Origin: Diplosphaera chodatii
Lineage: Eukaryota; Chlorophyta; Trebouxiophyceae; Prasiolales; Stichococcaceae
Assembly (NCBI GenBank): GCA_032358165.1
Contig: JAALGY010000012.1
Span: 806,001 to 870,000 of the forward strand
Reading direction: 5' to 3'
Length of the DNA: 64,000 bases
The position numbers were made by a program, and so were the translations under genes. The notes under the pieces were generated by a model that worked only from the letters and a program-made list of their open reading frames with translations, was not told the origin of the DNA and searched no databases. Below are positions 22,648-34,227 of this stretch, piece after piece (the first letter of the stretch is position 1; each line of letters opens with the position of its first letter).

Positions 22648-25157
22648 TCACGCGATGGGCTGGATCTCGGACTCGGCCTCGCCGCTGCTGCGGGCGCCGT
22701 CCGCCCGGATGTGCGCGGCGGACAGCTTCATGGGGTCCACCTCGCGGCCGGCGGTGATCTCCGACACCGAGTCGGCGGGGGAGTGCGGGACGCGGGAGTC
22801 GGAGTGCACGGGGATGACGCCCCGCATCGCCGGCTTGGGGCTGCCCTTGCTGCCGGCCGAGGCGCCGCTCATGCCGCCGCTGCTGCCGCTCGTGCTCGAC
22901 TCCTTGCTGCGGGTGACTGCCGGCGGCAGCGGCGCCATCGCCGGCAGCTTCTGTGGTGCAACACCGTTTTTCGTCATACTGTGTGTCCCACACTGATGCT
23001 TGAGATGCCAGCTGTGAGGACCGCAGGTTGTGGGTGCCACGGATCACTGGCCAGCAAATGGGAGCTTCCTTGGCAAGCGTGCAAGCAGGAACATTACTGC
23101 GATACTCTGGCACTGTGATCGAGTTGACCTTGTTGACCTAACCAGTGGACCTAACTAGCAGAACCAATCAGTGGACCAATCAGCCACCTCGAAGGAGGAG
23201 GCGGAGCGCGGGGACCCCGAGTTGTCGCCGCTGTCGTAGCTGGTGGTGCGGTCCAGCGAGTGGCCGCCGAAGGAGCCGTATGAGGTGACGCGGTCCATGC
23301 TGGTGGAGCGCATGATGCTGCCGTCCCGTGCCGCCGCTGCCATCTTGCTGCGCCGCTTCTTCCTGCGCTCGCAGCAGCCCAGAAGCGTGTCAGCACGGTG
23401 TTCCTCCTCAGCTTCTGGGTCTTGAGTCAGCAGGTAAGCAGCAGCAAGGCATGAGATGACAACGCTGCAACACAAAAGGTCCTGCGCCACACGTGCCAAA
23501 GGCGTGCAGAACGTGCTCTGGTGATGAGATGGCATGTGGGTACACAACTGCATTGAGCGTGCAGACTGGCAGCTCACTCTGCAAGCGCGGTCGCAGCAGC
23601 GATGGCCGCCTGCCGTGCTGCCAGCGTGGTCGGATTGGACTCCAGCTTGATGTGGTGCCGCAGCCGCTCGCTGACGCACAGCATGCGCACGATGCCGTCG
23701 AAGTGGCATGCCGCTGTGTCGCCATGCATGACGCTGGCCCGCGCAATGGCATCCTGCACCGCAGCAGGCACCGGGGTGTGCAAACATGCACTGAGAAAAC
23801 AGATGAAATGGATATGCTTGGCAAACACCTCGGAAGCAGGAATATGCAGCTGTCATGCTCCCGTATCATGTGCAGGCGCACCTTCATGATGTCGTGGGGG
23901 ATTGCCGGCCAGTTCTCACGGCGGATGTACTCCTCTACCTCCAGCACTGCCTGCTTCACCTGGGCCGACAGCTTGACTGCAAGCACACATGACAGCCCAG
24001 CTTCAGTGCCACAGGGGTATCCAAGCAACTAATGTCATCTGATACATGAGGCCATGCACCATGTGGCCATGCACGTTTTTAAACTTAGTGCAGACAAGCA
24101 CAGGAGGACCCACTTCGGTGGCTGTCGCTGTCGAAGACGTAGCGCCGCACAGACAGGAAGTACGGCTCGTACAGCCACGTCAGCTCCAGGCACTTCCAAA
24201 ACTTCTCAAACGGCAGCTTTGGCTGCGGGGAGGCGCGCGGCCGGTCTGCGTGACAACACCACAGATCAACACCTTCAGGTCGGTGCACTGCTGAGACGTT
24301 GGCCGAAAACAGATGAGCGATTCTGCAAGGCATGTGCACCAGCAGCAGCTGTTGCTGGATGTGACGCTGCAGCAGCGAAGGCGGACCTTTGAGCACCACC
24401 CAGGCCGCCTTGAAGGCGGACTTGACGACGCGCAGCTGGAAGTCCGGGCACATCAGGCTCAGCAGGTCGTGGAAGTTGGTCACCGACAGGTACGTGTCCC
24501 CCGACCGGATCAGCTGCAACACCAGGAGGAACAGGGTGTGAGCGCCCTGGCTGCCCATTGGAGGAGCGTGGGTCAGCAGCGCAGCATGTGTGTCAGCTGC
24601 CAGGAGCGCCATCAACGGCGTCAGTACTTTGCGGTACTTGATGCAGCATAGTCGGGTGCCATGGTCTGGCCAGGGCGTCTCGCCTGCAGCATGAGGTGGC
24701 GCGCCGTCGACAGGAACAGGCGGCGGGCCTCCGGCGTGGCGGCGATGTATGCAAAGTCGCGGCCGACCACGTGCTTGGGCCCCTGCACCTCCTGCAGGTA
24801 CCGCACCATGAACAGCACCGCGTCCTCCATCGCCTCCGAGACGGAGCTGCAGCGGCGCAAACACACGGACTTTCAGGGCACTGCAAATGACCGTGATCGC
24901 GCCCGCTTTCTGCATAACGACATGGCTGTCATCATGCACTGACGCCTCAGCAGCCGCACGACTCAGCATGGGGAGCGCACGCAATGCACCGTGCCACACG
25001 CATGCATGTAAAGATTTGTGGTGCAGGTGGCTGCCCCTCACCTGCCGCCCTCCCGGGCCTGCTGCGACGCCGAGCGCGCATGGTGCAGCTGCAAGCACTG
25101 ATCCTGGCTGAGGATCTGCCGCTGCGGCTTCACCGCCTGCTGCGACTTGCCGCTCAT
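22648..25157 (-). CDS. Conserved-looking protein of unknown function, Ser-rich C-terminus
   Basis: I do not recognise this protein, but it behaves as a real gene: phase-compatible exons are flanked by good splice sites. It starts MSGKSQQAVKPQRQILSQDQ at 25157. Next come exons with EAMEDAVLFMVRYLQEVQG and GRDFAYIAATPEARRLFLST, then SGDTYLSVTNFHDLLSLMC, LPFEKFWKCLELTWLYEPYF, and VLEVEEYIRRENWPAIPHD. A helical exon follows with HFDGIVRMLCVSERLRHHIK. The C-terminal exons have a basic patch (ERRKKRRSK) and Ser-rich repeats of the type RSTSMDRVTSYGSF, followed by a Ser/Gly/Pro tail ending EAESEIQPIA (stop at 22648). The Ser repeats look like phosphorylation targets next to a possible nuclear signal. 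One junction, between the helical exon and the basic exon, does not close cleanly in phase. No catalytic motif was seen. Confidence 0.6.
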
Positions 25158-26760
25158 GGTGGCCGGGCCCTGCGCAGGCAGTACAGGCAGGAAGGTCTCA
25201 CGCCGCCGGGGGTGGGTAGAGTGCCAAGGCAGGCACAGGTCGCACAAGCGAAACCGGCCGGCCTGCTTCCAGCAGTGGCGTCTCAGACAGTGCAGCATCG
25301 CATGCTGCCTCTGCACCGTCCGCGCTCGGGGCCAGCTCGCCCGCGTCTACAGCTGTGTCACCCGGCATGCACTTCCCCCCCATACAACCAGAATGTGGGG
25401 GTTGCTGTCGCGGGGAGGCGAGCGACGCATGATCAAGCACGTTCGTCCGCGCTATGCATGCCAAAATGACAGGAGGAGAGCCTGCATGGCGTACGATTGC
25501 AGTCTCAGCTGTGTTCCTGGCCTGTCACACCACAGCCTGAGGCTTGGACCGCACGAGGGCTGGGAGGCTCGTTTGCGAGCCCCTTGCCGTGCGACGCCGC
25601 ATGAAACCCGGCAGAGATGCCTGCTGCTCAGCACAGGTCGCGGGCCTGCAGGCGTCGTTCGCTCGCCGGCCGGCTGCACGCGACAACGCTGGCCCACCAG
25701 CGGGTATCATGCAGCGTCAAGGCAGCTCTCCCAGACATGTGTTATGAGGCCCGCAACGGCGACGGCGGCGGGATCTGGCTGTGTACCGCTCATGCTGTGC
25801 ATATTACTGTGCGACGGTGGCCCAATGCGCCGAGGCTCGCGGCCAAAGACCTCCAAAAGCAAGCGTCGAAGCAGGTGGCCTCGACAACGGCGCAGGCACG
25901 GGAGCCGACCCAGGCGGCGGCTCACACAAACATTCAGTGAGCCCAATGCATGGTCCTCGGCACGCCTGCTGCGGCCAAAATGCTGCAGTGCTGGCGATGC
26001 AGCACCCCGGTCGGGCCCGGCGAAAGCACCCGCCCCTGCTGCACCTGCCTCGAGCAATGCTTCTGCTGCAGTGATACACGCCACATGAGGCCGACGGTTC
26101 GACGCACAGTGCCGGCGACGGACACGCCGCATGCCAGCCGCCTGAGTAGCTCACCCGCTGGGCTCGATCTGCGGTCTCGGCTGCCCGCCCCTCAGTGCGC
26201 CATTGCGGCCCCGCAGCACCCGTGCTCTGGCGGCGAACTGGTGCCGGTGGCGAGACCGGCTGGCGCAGGGCACTGATCCGCGGGCAGGCCCCCGCTGCAG
26301 CAGCCCGGCGACCAGCAGGGTTCCCTGTCCTTGGTCAAGAACGGTTTGGCGGGCCCACTGCAGCCGGTGGCGGCACTCGCTCGAGCAGCAGGCCGCGGCT
26401 TGACGATGAGCTGCCTCACTGGCGTTGGCGCTTGCTTGATTGCGACGCTCGCTGCAAGCGTCCGTGCTGCCCAAAACTCGGCAGTTTTGCTCCAGCGTAA
26501 TTAGCAGCGGTACTTAACCAGCGCTTAAACCTGCACCTGCTGAGTTTTGGGCAGTTTGTCGGGTGATGGTTACGCTCTTGTGGGGTGAGCTTGCCCACAT
26601 TGCTAGGGTTGATCAGTACTTACGGCCAACGTGAACCACCGGTGAACTGCCAAACGACTTGTCATGCCAATGCCGTTGCTGTTGACCTCGGTTGGTGAAA
26701 GCATACAACCACTGCTGACTCTGCGTTCCAGCCGAAGGCAGGTCTGTCAGCACTTGGCAC
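25158..26760. other. Gene-free 1.6 kb, 5' of unknown gene and 3' of Nop12
   Basis: This must contain the promoter of the leftward gene at 25157 and the 3' UTR of Nop12 (stop at 26761). Long frames exist on both strands but have no domain, are Cys/Arg-rich in the way of random GC-rich translation, and lack splice support. An 18-base imperfect inverted repeat lies at 26467-26554. Confidence 0.4.
26467..26554. repeat. Inverted repeat with 52-base loop
   Basis: CTGCCCAAAACTCGGCAG (26467-26484) and CTGCTGAGTTTTGGGCAG (26537-26554) are reverse complements with one mismatch. They could form a stem or be the ends of a tiny element. They lie about 200 bases beyond the Nop12 stop, on its 3' side. Confidence 0.6.
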
Positions 26761-29186
26761 TCAGTGTCGGCCCGCCTTGCGACCAGCGGCCTTTGCAGGC
26801 GGCTTCCCATGCCGAGCACCACGTCCCTGCTTCCCTGCTGCAGGCTTGGCTGCTGAGCCTGCTGTCTTGCGCGCACCCTTGCGTATCGGCGGCTTCACTG
26901 CCAGTGACGCCCCTTTGCCTTTCGGCGCCGCCTTACCGAGCTTCTTTGCCCTCTCGCCCATCCACGGCTGCCTCGCAGCCTTCTTGCTGACGCCTTCCGC
27001 CATCTTCTGCTTCCTGATACGTTCGCGTGCATGACTGGCGCCTGCTGCCTCGCCTGCGAGAATAGAACCCGTGTTGAGCAAAGCGACAATGGCACAGGCA
27101 GCAGACATGGATGCTTTACCGACACATGCACATCACATCCGCATGCCTGGCTTGGTTGCCGGCAGTTTGTCCACCACCGCTGCAGCCACAGCGCTGGCCT
27201 TGGGCTGCTTGAGGAACGTGATGCGGAGCGGCCGCCCATGCAGCTTGGGCTCCGCGAGGCGCAGCGCCGCCGCAGCTGCTGCCTTCGTTTTGAACTCCAC
27301 AAATGCGATGCCCTTCCCAATGTTGGTCTGCCTGTCGCGCACCTGCGGAGCAACATAGCCGATCACTGACACGCAGCCTGCAACTGACACAGCACAACAC
27401 TGACAGCAAGCGATTCCCGTCAGCCATGCAGAGCCCCAGCGGCACTGAACAACACCCCGCCCAGAGCACCGTACAAAGCTGAGAGCGCACCACTCGGACT
27501 GCTGTGATTGAGTCGGCCAGTTCGGGGTCGAGCGAGGCGTCATTAAACAGCTGCACAACGTCCTCGTCCTACGTGCAGTTTACACATGGGTCTGTATTTG
27601 GATGGCTGAGCTCCGCGTTGAATGAGCAGCAAGGAGTGAGCATGAAAGTGCAGGTTGCTGTAGAGTCTTCGCTGGCTGGGCAGCACCTGCGCTGTGAACG
27701 GCAGGTTGCCCACGAAGATGGAGCGGCCGCGGCTGTAGGACTTGGCCCCAGCAGTGCCAGCAGCGTCTGTGGCCATGTCGACCCGCAAATGCAGGCCGTC
27801 CACCTGCGTGCCAGCAAGCCACAGCACCGTGAATGCTCCACGCCCTGGACTGCACAATCAGGTGCACCCGTGTTCCCAGCAGTGACAGTCCAGCAGACGC
27901 CGTCCGCATACTGCCGTGCCTGCTGCAGCGTCGGAGGCGACGCACCACTTGCATGTTGTGGACGAGCGCCGCCTGCGCCTGCTCGGGCTGTGCAAAGACC
28001 ACGTACGCGTGCGCGGTGGCACGGTCAGTGTCCACCTTGCCGGCCAGGACAGCTGCGCGCCGGGGCAGGGCCACCGCCTCCGGCTGCACCGGCACCGAGC
28101 GCAGCCGCACCGACTCCACGGCGCCATACCTGTGGCGCAGCATTGTATAGCAGCGTCGGCAGGCTAAACATTGTAGAGTCGGCACGGGTCTTACCCGTAG
28201 TGGAGGGTGGCGCTTGCTGCCTGGTCCCTTGTCAGGCCTGCTTTGACTGGCTGCGCTGGCAGCTTGCCGCAAAAGCGATGTGGTTGCGATGCCAGAGGGT
28301 TGCCGAGCTGTGGCGTCACCTGGAGAACAGCTGCTTGATGGCCTTGGGCTTCGTGGCGGCGCGCAGGTTGCCCACGAAGACGGTCCTGTCCAGCTTGTCA
28401 TCCGCTTGTCCGTCCTCTGCCTGCGGCCCGGACCACCATGTAAGCATGCATGTGCCTGTGGAAACTCGAGCAGCGGGTCCCATACTATACTCTGAAGGTC
28501 AGAACACCGCTTCTGAATCTGGTGGCTGGGCTTGCCTGTTCAATGCCATTGGGCACAGCGTCAAGCGGCTGCTCCGCTTGCGTTGCGCTTCCATTGGCGA
28601 GGCGCTCTGCTGGCGTCTCAGCCTGCTGCACGGATGACGTCGGCTGCTGCTGCCCATCTGCTTGCTGCTTGTTCTTCCGCTTCTTCTGTTTCGTCTGCCG
28701 CTGCAGGGTCTCATGCTTCGGCGGCGAGATGAGGTCTGCTCTGTCGATGCCACCGAGCTTCAGCAGCTTCTCAGCGGCAGCGTGCGCCGCCTTGGCTGCT
28801 GCTGACCCGCCGTGCGCGGCGTTCACGGCGTGCGCTGATCCACCGTCTGATGACCGTTTCCGTTTGGCTGACTTTGGTGTGTGCTCTGCGACGGGGCCTG
28901 CAGCTACCGCTGCTGCTTTTGCAGGCTTGGTCAAAGTTGGAACTTTGCCAGCATTCGCGCTGACGGCTGCGGATGGATTGTTTTCTGCCTGCGGCACACC
29001 CGCCCGCTTGAGCTTCTTGGGTTTGCTGAGACCCGTCTGCGTGGCGGCTTGGCCTGGCGCGGCATTGTTTGCATCATTGTTGGGAGAGCTGCCTGATCCG
29101 AGCTGGCAAGACGGTCTCAGTTGTTTGAACAGCAAGCTCTCCTGCACACTGCCGTTAGAGCCAAAGATGCCGTCAAAGCCAGACAT
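26761..29186 (-). CDS. Nop12/RBM34-like nucleolar RNA-binding protein
   Basis: This is a predicted pre-60S ribosome biogenesis factor with two RRMs. Exon 1 (28491-29186, 232 residues) starts MSGFDGIFG and is Lys/Ala-rich with nuclear-signal-like runs KSAKRKRSS and KQKKRKNKQ. RRM1 follows: RNP2 TVFVGNL, then KPKAIKQLF, YGAVESVRLRSVP and RNP1-like AYVVF. RRM2 has RNP2 SIFVGNL, DPELADSITAVRVVRD and RNP1 GKGIAFVEF, then LHGRPLRITFLK. The C-terminal exon is very basic (ARERIRKQKMAEGVSKKAAR, later KGARKTAG) and ends at 26761. The order of acidic/basic N-terminus, two RRMs and lysine-rich tail matches Nop12 and RBM34. It diverges from WTAP with 561 bases between start codons, pairing two RNA-processing genes. 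Confidence 0.9.
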
Positions 29187-29747
29187 GATGATCAGGCTCG
29201 GTTGCCGCTGCTGTCACCTTGCATGCAGCATGCTGACAGTCTCGCAGATGTCACTCCGCTCGTGACGCTTCACTGCTGGCGATCCGTGAACTGTTTACTG
29301 CACAGACTCAGCGTAGGCACGTTCAGATCAGCGTTTGCAACATCTACCAGGCAGTCATCGAGCCAAATGGCTTTTGGAAGTGCAGGAAGTAGAGCCTGAA
29401 ATTGGGTCATGCCTCAGACGCATGAGGCAACGGCAGAAGCCGCATTGCATGCTTGCTGAGGGACTGGTGGCGCTGCCGCAACGACCAGCTCTCACATCGG
29501 AGGCAGGCGGACGGAGCACAGCCGGCGAACGGCGATCGACCCACAAGTCACGACAGCCGGGATCAAGGGAGGCACACTGCTGCAGTCCAAAACACTACTA
29601 AAGCTGGGGCTGGAGGCAAACAAGGGGCGCAACTACTGATCAACGCGTTGGCGCAACCGCGGGGAGCTGAGGCAGAATGCGCTGCACATCATAGCTGGGA
29701 CCCCTGTGCCGGCCGCTTGACAAAGTGTTGTTGAGCGGCGTGTGCGG
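29187..29747. promoter_or_regulatory. Divergent promoter region, Nop12 / WTAP
   Basis: This lies between the two start codons, so both transcripts begin here. No TATA box or repeated operator was identified and no coding exon was recognised. Confidence 0.4.
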
Positions 29748-31973
29748 ATGGACGAGGTGGTTTGTTCGATCCTCGCCGCTATCTGCTGGGTTTTGCATGT
29801 GAGCATATGGTTCTGTTGGTGGCTCAGTGGCAGAGCAACTGATTTGCATGCATTGAGGCTCACCTGCCAATGCTGTTGTTCAGCCGGAGGACATATACGG
29901 CGATGACATCTATGGCGGCGCTTCAGAGGCCTTCGGCGACGTCCCCTCACCTCAACGCCCAGAAGACGCAGCTGATCCTGAGGTACGCAATGGTGGTGGG
30001 CTGTCCCGGCAGCTGGACAGTACTACTGAGCAAGGCTTAACACAGGCTCGATTTTTGGGGCGGTTGACTGCCTCTGCTCGGTGTTCTGCTCAGATCCTCT
30101 TGTTTCGTGTCTTGCACAGTCCGCCGCAGAGGCCAGCGCAGCAGCAGGAGCAGAAGCAGCAGCAGCAGCTCCAGCATCAGCATCAGCCCGCGAACTGGAA
30201 CTGCAGGTGATCAAGTGTCACTGTGTCCTCGGCTCTGCTGCTGCTCAGGCTGTGCATGTATGTGTCATGGTGGTGATGCTTGTACGATCAATACATGTGT
30301 GTACGGTGCGCAGAGACAGCTGCAGCAGGCCCATGCTGAGCTGGACGCCTGGCGAAAGGCGCTGGCCGGCGATGCCGCCAGCTCAGCTACAGCGTCACCA
30401 GCCGCAGCGGCTGCAGCGCTGCAGAAGGCGCGTGATGACTCAGCAGCAGCGCAGGTGCAGGCTCAGGCGGCCACGCAGCGGGCCGGCGGCCTGGAGTTTG
30501 CGCTGTCAGAGAAGAACCTGGAGAACGTGCAGCTGCGGCGCAGCCTGCACGCAGCCCGCCAGGCGGCGGACCCCAGCATCGTGCAGGCATGACATGCATG
30601 TGCTGATGTCCCATCGATGGCACGCCAGGGCGACGCTAGTCAAGAGGAGCGCTTGGCCGACTTGCTGTGCCTGCTCAGATGTGCAGCAGATGTGAATGGT
30701 CCAGCAAGTGAACCAGGAGGGTCAAGAGATCTTGCGGGCAGAGCAACATGACGTTTCGGGTGAGTCTGACAGCGTCCGCGCCTTGCACCCACAGGTGCGG
30801 CAGCTGCTGCTGGATCCGGCGGTGAATCGGGAGTTTGCGGCACTGCGGGCTGAGGTGGAGGGCAAGGGGCGCGAGGTGAAGGCGCTGCAGCAGGAGCTGC
30901 AGGCCGTCAACTTCAGCCAGGACTCCAAGACTGGCCGCATGCTCATGGCCAAGTGCCGCACCCTGCAGGTGGGCCTGCTCAGAGCAGCTGCACGCCCAGC
31001 CTAGCTAAGCTTCAGTGCAGCCACCGGACTGGCATGTCGGGATTTAATAGGCAGAGACAGCTTCACACTAAATTGGCACTTCAACAGTAGCACCTGACAG
31101 GACTGCTTGCATCAGCCGAGGCTGGCAAGGCGAAACACATTGCTCAACTGCTTCTAGTCTCCACAACAGTTCATGGCAGTCCGTGCTGAGCGGAGCCCTC
31201 GGGAGGGCAGTGCCCTCGAGCCATATCGAAGACTTGCAAATGAGAGGTTTGCTCAGACAATGACGCAATGACGAGAGAGTACCTGCGTCCGTGTCGCAGG
31301 ACGAGAACGAGGAGATGGGGCGGGAGCTGGCGGAGGGCAAGGTGCACGAGCTGGAGCGGCGCGCGGCGCTGGCCAAGGGCTTCGCCGACGACCTGCGCCG
31401 CGTGTACGCCTCCCTGGAGGACCACACGCACACCCTGGACCGCGAGAACGAGGACCTGCAGGTGTGGGTCGTGCTGCCATGCAGTTGCGCGTCGAAACTC
31501 GCACCAGAAAATGTTGCCGATGAGCTGAAGCACAGCGCGGCAAAGTCGCACAGGCCATTCGCAAAGCTGGGTACAGCAGCGGGCGTCTGGCGCCTGACAA
31601 CGTGAAGGACACTATGTGGCGTGCACCTGGCGTGCAGGGGCAGGTGTTCCTGCTGCGGCGACAGATGCGGGAGCTGGAGGCGGCAGCAGAGGGCGGGGCC
31701 CCGCACAGCAGCAGCCACCGCGCCCCGCCGCCCCCCATGGACGCCGGCGGCGGCTACGACAGCCGCTACCCGCCAGGTGATGGCAGCTGTGACTGTGCCT
31801 GGGAGCTGTGCTATATGTGTCACACGCACGCGGCCCCATGTGTTACAAAGCCGCCAAGATGGGGTCGTCGTTGTGCAGGGGGCATGAGCAGAAAGCGGCC
31901 AGCGCCAGGTATGCGAGACGGCGGCTTTCAGCGGGACGGAGGCTTTGCAGAGCAGCGCAGCCGGATGCGTTGA
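29748..31973 (+). CDS. FIP37: WTAP/FIP37-like m6A methyltransferase complex subunit
   Basis: WTAP (FIP37 in Arabidopsis, Mum2 in yeast) is the coiled-coil scaffold of the mRNA N6-adenosine methyltransferase complex in the nucleus. Eight exons join in phase to about 335 residues: 29748-29756, 29884-29982, 30120-30206, 30314-30586, 30795-30968, 31300-31461, 31638-31776 and 31909-31973. The first coding exon is only nine bases (Met-Asp-Glu) and is joined to PEDIYGDDIYGG. The family signature is clear: LLLDPAVNREFAALRAEVEG, SKTGRMLMAKCRTLQ, DENEEMGRELAEGKVHELE and QVFLLRRQMRELE. Nearly all of residues 70-285 is predicted heptad coiled coil. The tail is Arg/Gly/Pro-rich (MRDGGFQRDGGFAEQRSRMR). Intron 4 uses either a GC donor after GTGCAG (30586) or a GT six bases earlier. 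Confidence 0.93.
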
Positions 31974-32475
31974 TCGTGCGTGGTTGATTTGGTTGCCATC
32001 ACTGTTGACAGTATTTTGCCGCTGCATGGGAGCAGTTCAGCAACTGTGGCATGTTGAGGTGATGGCAGCTCACCTACGACAGCTTGTAACACCTGCTTCT
32101 CGAGGATGACTGCTTTACTAGAGGTGTTGCTCGTGACAAAACCGCACAGAAACATGCATTCCTGGTTGGCTAATCAGTTGGCAGTATCGTTGGTACAGGG
32201 ATGGCAACAGTGAATTGCACACCCCGAGCAACTCAGCCGCAAGGCCAAGCACTGGACACATCGATATATATCCTGAGAGCGTCTAGCCACATGAGCGTTG
32301 TCGACAAGAGCACAAAGGCAACAGTCAAATATCTGGGTTGGCACACACCAACTGGACTTGCTGATGCTGGTGCGAACACTGTACCGGTTGTTCCTACATC
32401 TGCAACACCATCATGCTAGCAGCACAACAGCCGTCATCTTGTGCCATGATAGCCTCATGCAGACACTTCCATCTT
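31974..32475. other. Convergent 3' intergenic stretch
   Basis: This lies between the WTAP stop and the stop of the leftward BTB gene. A TGTAA at 32085-32089 suits the WTAP 3' end. Nothing else was seen. Confidence 0.45.
32085..32089 (+). terminator. Candidate poly(A) signal TGTAA for WTAP
   Basis: A TGTAA pentamer lies about 115 bases after the WTAP stop at 31973, a typical distance for chlorophyte poly(A) signals. Confidence 0.35.
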
Positions 32476-33482
32476 TCAGAGCTGAATCTTGGCCTCATAA
32501 TACATAACCTCTTCGCTGCTCAACATGAACCACCCCCATAATTCTGCCATAGGGGTAACATTGCCTCGGATCGTGGCGCCAACCAGGCTGCAGCGGCGTT
32601 GCATGAGATCGACCAATGTGGACTGCGGTAGTGCCTCCAGCCAGTCTGTGGGATGCATCTTCTTGTCCACCCTGCATGCATGCGACCAATCTTCAGTGGT
32701 TTTCTCCTGAAAGTCGCTGCGTGTGGCATCAGCAATGCGTTCTGTGGCACCCTGCTGGGTGTGTGCCCAAACAGATGCACCTGCACACTACTGTAACACT
32801 GACATCGTTTACCTGAACTTACAAATGTGCTGCAGGCGCTTTGTCACATAGTCCATGCATCGTTCCTTGAGCATTTCCATCCCTTGGCCGTCATGAGCAA
32901 TTGCCATGTAATGCGCAATGTTGTCGCCAGTCAGCTCGAGCTGCTTGACAAAGGCATCAATGCCCATTTGCAGTTGCGGCATGTCATACTTCTGACTTAT
33001 GCGGCTGCAGTGCAGCAGGTTGTCCAAATCGACCAGAAACGCACTGCCGCCATACACATGGTCCACCAGACAGGCAACCTCGGCAGAGCTATCGTCCAGT
33101 TTGACATGCTTTTCAGCAAGGCTGATGTCATTGAACATTGCCCTGCAACGACGAGAGGCAAACATACGCGTGAATGCTTGCTTTGCATTCAGCATTCAGT
33201 CACATGCCATGACTGACCGTACTTGGTCAACATCTTGGAAGTTGGACATCCTGTCGTCGACAGATCTAATAGTTGCAGCTTTGTGTGCATGGGCAGCATT
33301 GCGATGATCAACAGCAACATCTGGTGCCCTCGCTCGCACCCCAAGACTCTCGAGTGCAGCGCCATGATCGCCTTGGCCACCTGATACTCGGTCCCATCCT
33401 CAGCCACCAGCGTGCAGTCGGCCAGCTTACCAACGCGCTCAACAGCGTCAGCTGCCGTACTGCAAAGCTTACTGACTGCCAT
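32476..33482 (-). CDS. BTB/POZ domain protein
   Basis: This is a predicted dimerising adaptor, possibly for a Cullin-3 ubiquitin ligase. Exon 1 starts MAVSKLCSTAADAVERVGKL and enters the BTB fold with LADCTLVAEDGTEYQVAKA and MALHSRVLG. It splices in phase 2 to AMFNDISLAEKHVKLDDSS, followed by VACLVDHVYGGSAFLVD and LLHCSRISQKYDMPQLQMG. This is the standard BTB order through helix A5. A BACK-like helical segment follows (TGDNIAHYMAIAHDGQGMEM, LKERCMDYVTKRLQHICK). The last exon has HPTDWLEALPQSTLVDLMQ and ends at 32476. No MATH, Kelch, ankyrin or NPH3 domain was found, so this is a BTB-plus-short-BACK protein of about 260-270 residues. The start at 33482 is the only ATG before the BTB strands. 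Confidence 0.85.
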
Positions 33483-34227
33483 CTCACGGTTGGCGCAACA
33501 CTTCACCAAGCGGTGAAAACAGCATGCGCAGACTGCTGGGGCCCAGACTGCGAGAGGATGCGTAGATCAAACCCCAATGCTTTTGCTCGACTTGCCTATG
33601 TGCGTGTTCACTTGTGGTAACACTTGTTTCAGCAATACGCCCGAGATATATAGCAACCAAGACAACGACAGTGACGTGATGTACGTGACAGTGACAGCGA
33701 CAGTGACAGCAACCTACTGCGGTCCGTAGTCCCTGCATGGACTCGTCAATTCGGTTACAATAGCGATCTGGCCCGACTGCTCAGGTGCTGTGCAACCTTT
33801 GTTCCAGGCGCGTGCACCTGTTGAGACTGCCAACATTAATGCATGCCGGACCACTAATAACAGACAACGGCGGGATATCCTGCGGACACTTCCTGCTTCC
33901 AATTGGGTGCCAGCTAATGAGAGCTCTGGATGGGGTGCGTGTTGGCAAAGTCGACGTACAGTCGATGCATGTAATATTGTACGCAATGTTTGATCCTCGT
34001 TATGCATGGAAGCAGATGTGGCTTCTTTCCAATTCGATGTAGCGACTGCCTGATGCAGAGCCGGTACCAATGCTGCCAGCACAACCTCAGGCGCAGCACA
34101 ACCACAGGCGCAGTCGTGCACCCCACCCAGTGCTGCGCACCACTATAAGCCTTAGCAGGTCGGCACGCACGCCACGGCAGGCTCTGCATCCTGTCGGAGC
34201 CCTGTCCGTGATGATGGCCTCCAGGCT
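33483..34227. other. Intergenic DNA between two leftward genes
   Basis: This contains the BTB promoter and the VPS23 3' UTR. A GTGACA-rich low-complexity tract lies at 33668-33710. No exon was recognised. Confidence 0.4.
33668..33710. repeat. GTGACA-rich low-complexity tract
   Basis: Irregular tandem copies of GTGACA, some reading GCGACA, run across about 43 bases upstream of the BTB gene. It is a microsatellite-like tract with no known role. Confidence 0.6.

Noticed and set aside
22291..23118. Plus-strand frame (275 codons)
   Set aside because: It is antisense to the Ser-rich C-terminal exons of the leftward gene; Ala/Arg-rich and domain-free.
25147..26088. Plus-strand frame (313 codons) in the gap upstream of the unknown gene
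   Set aside because: It is Cys/Arg-rich with no domain, no exon-like conservation and a start that lies opposite a real exon. Not enough to call a gene.
27504..28637. Long plus-strand frame (377 codons) opposite Nop12
   Set aside because: It is the antisense shadow of the RRM exons. Its composition is Cys/Arg/Ser-rich with no domain, while the minus strand encodes clear RRMs.
28450..29265. Plus-strand frame (271 codons) opposite the Nop12 first exon
   Set aside because: It is an antisense shadow of a single large lysine-rich exon; the translated Cys/Phe/Ala-rich sequence has no family.
29805..29870. tRNA-like D-arm (GGCTCAGTGGCAGAGC) in WTAP intron 1
   Set aside because: The D-arm pairs well, but there is no T-arm GGTTCRA motif, no paired acceptor stem and no proper anticodon arm. 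It lies inside an intron and is taken as chance or a remote relic.
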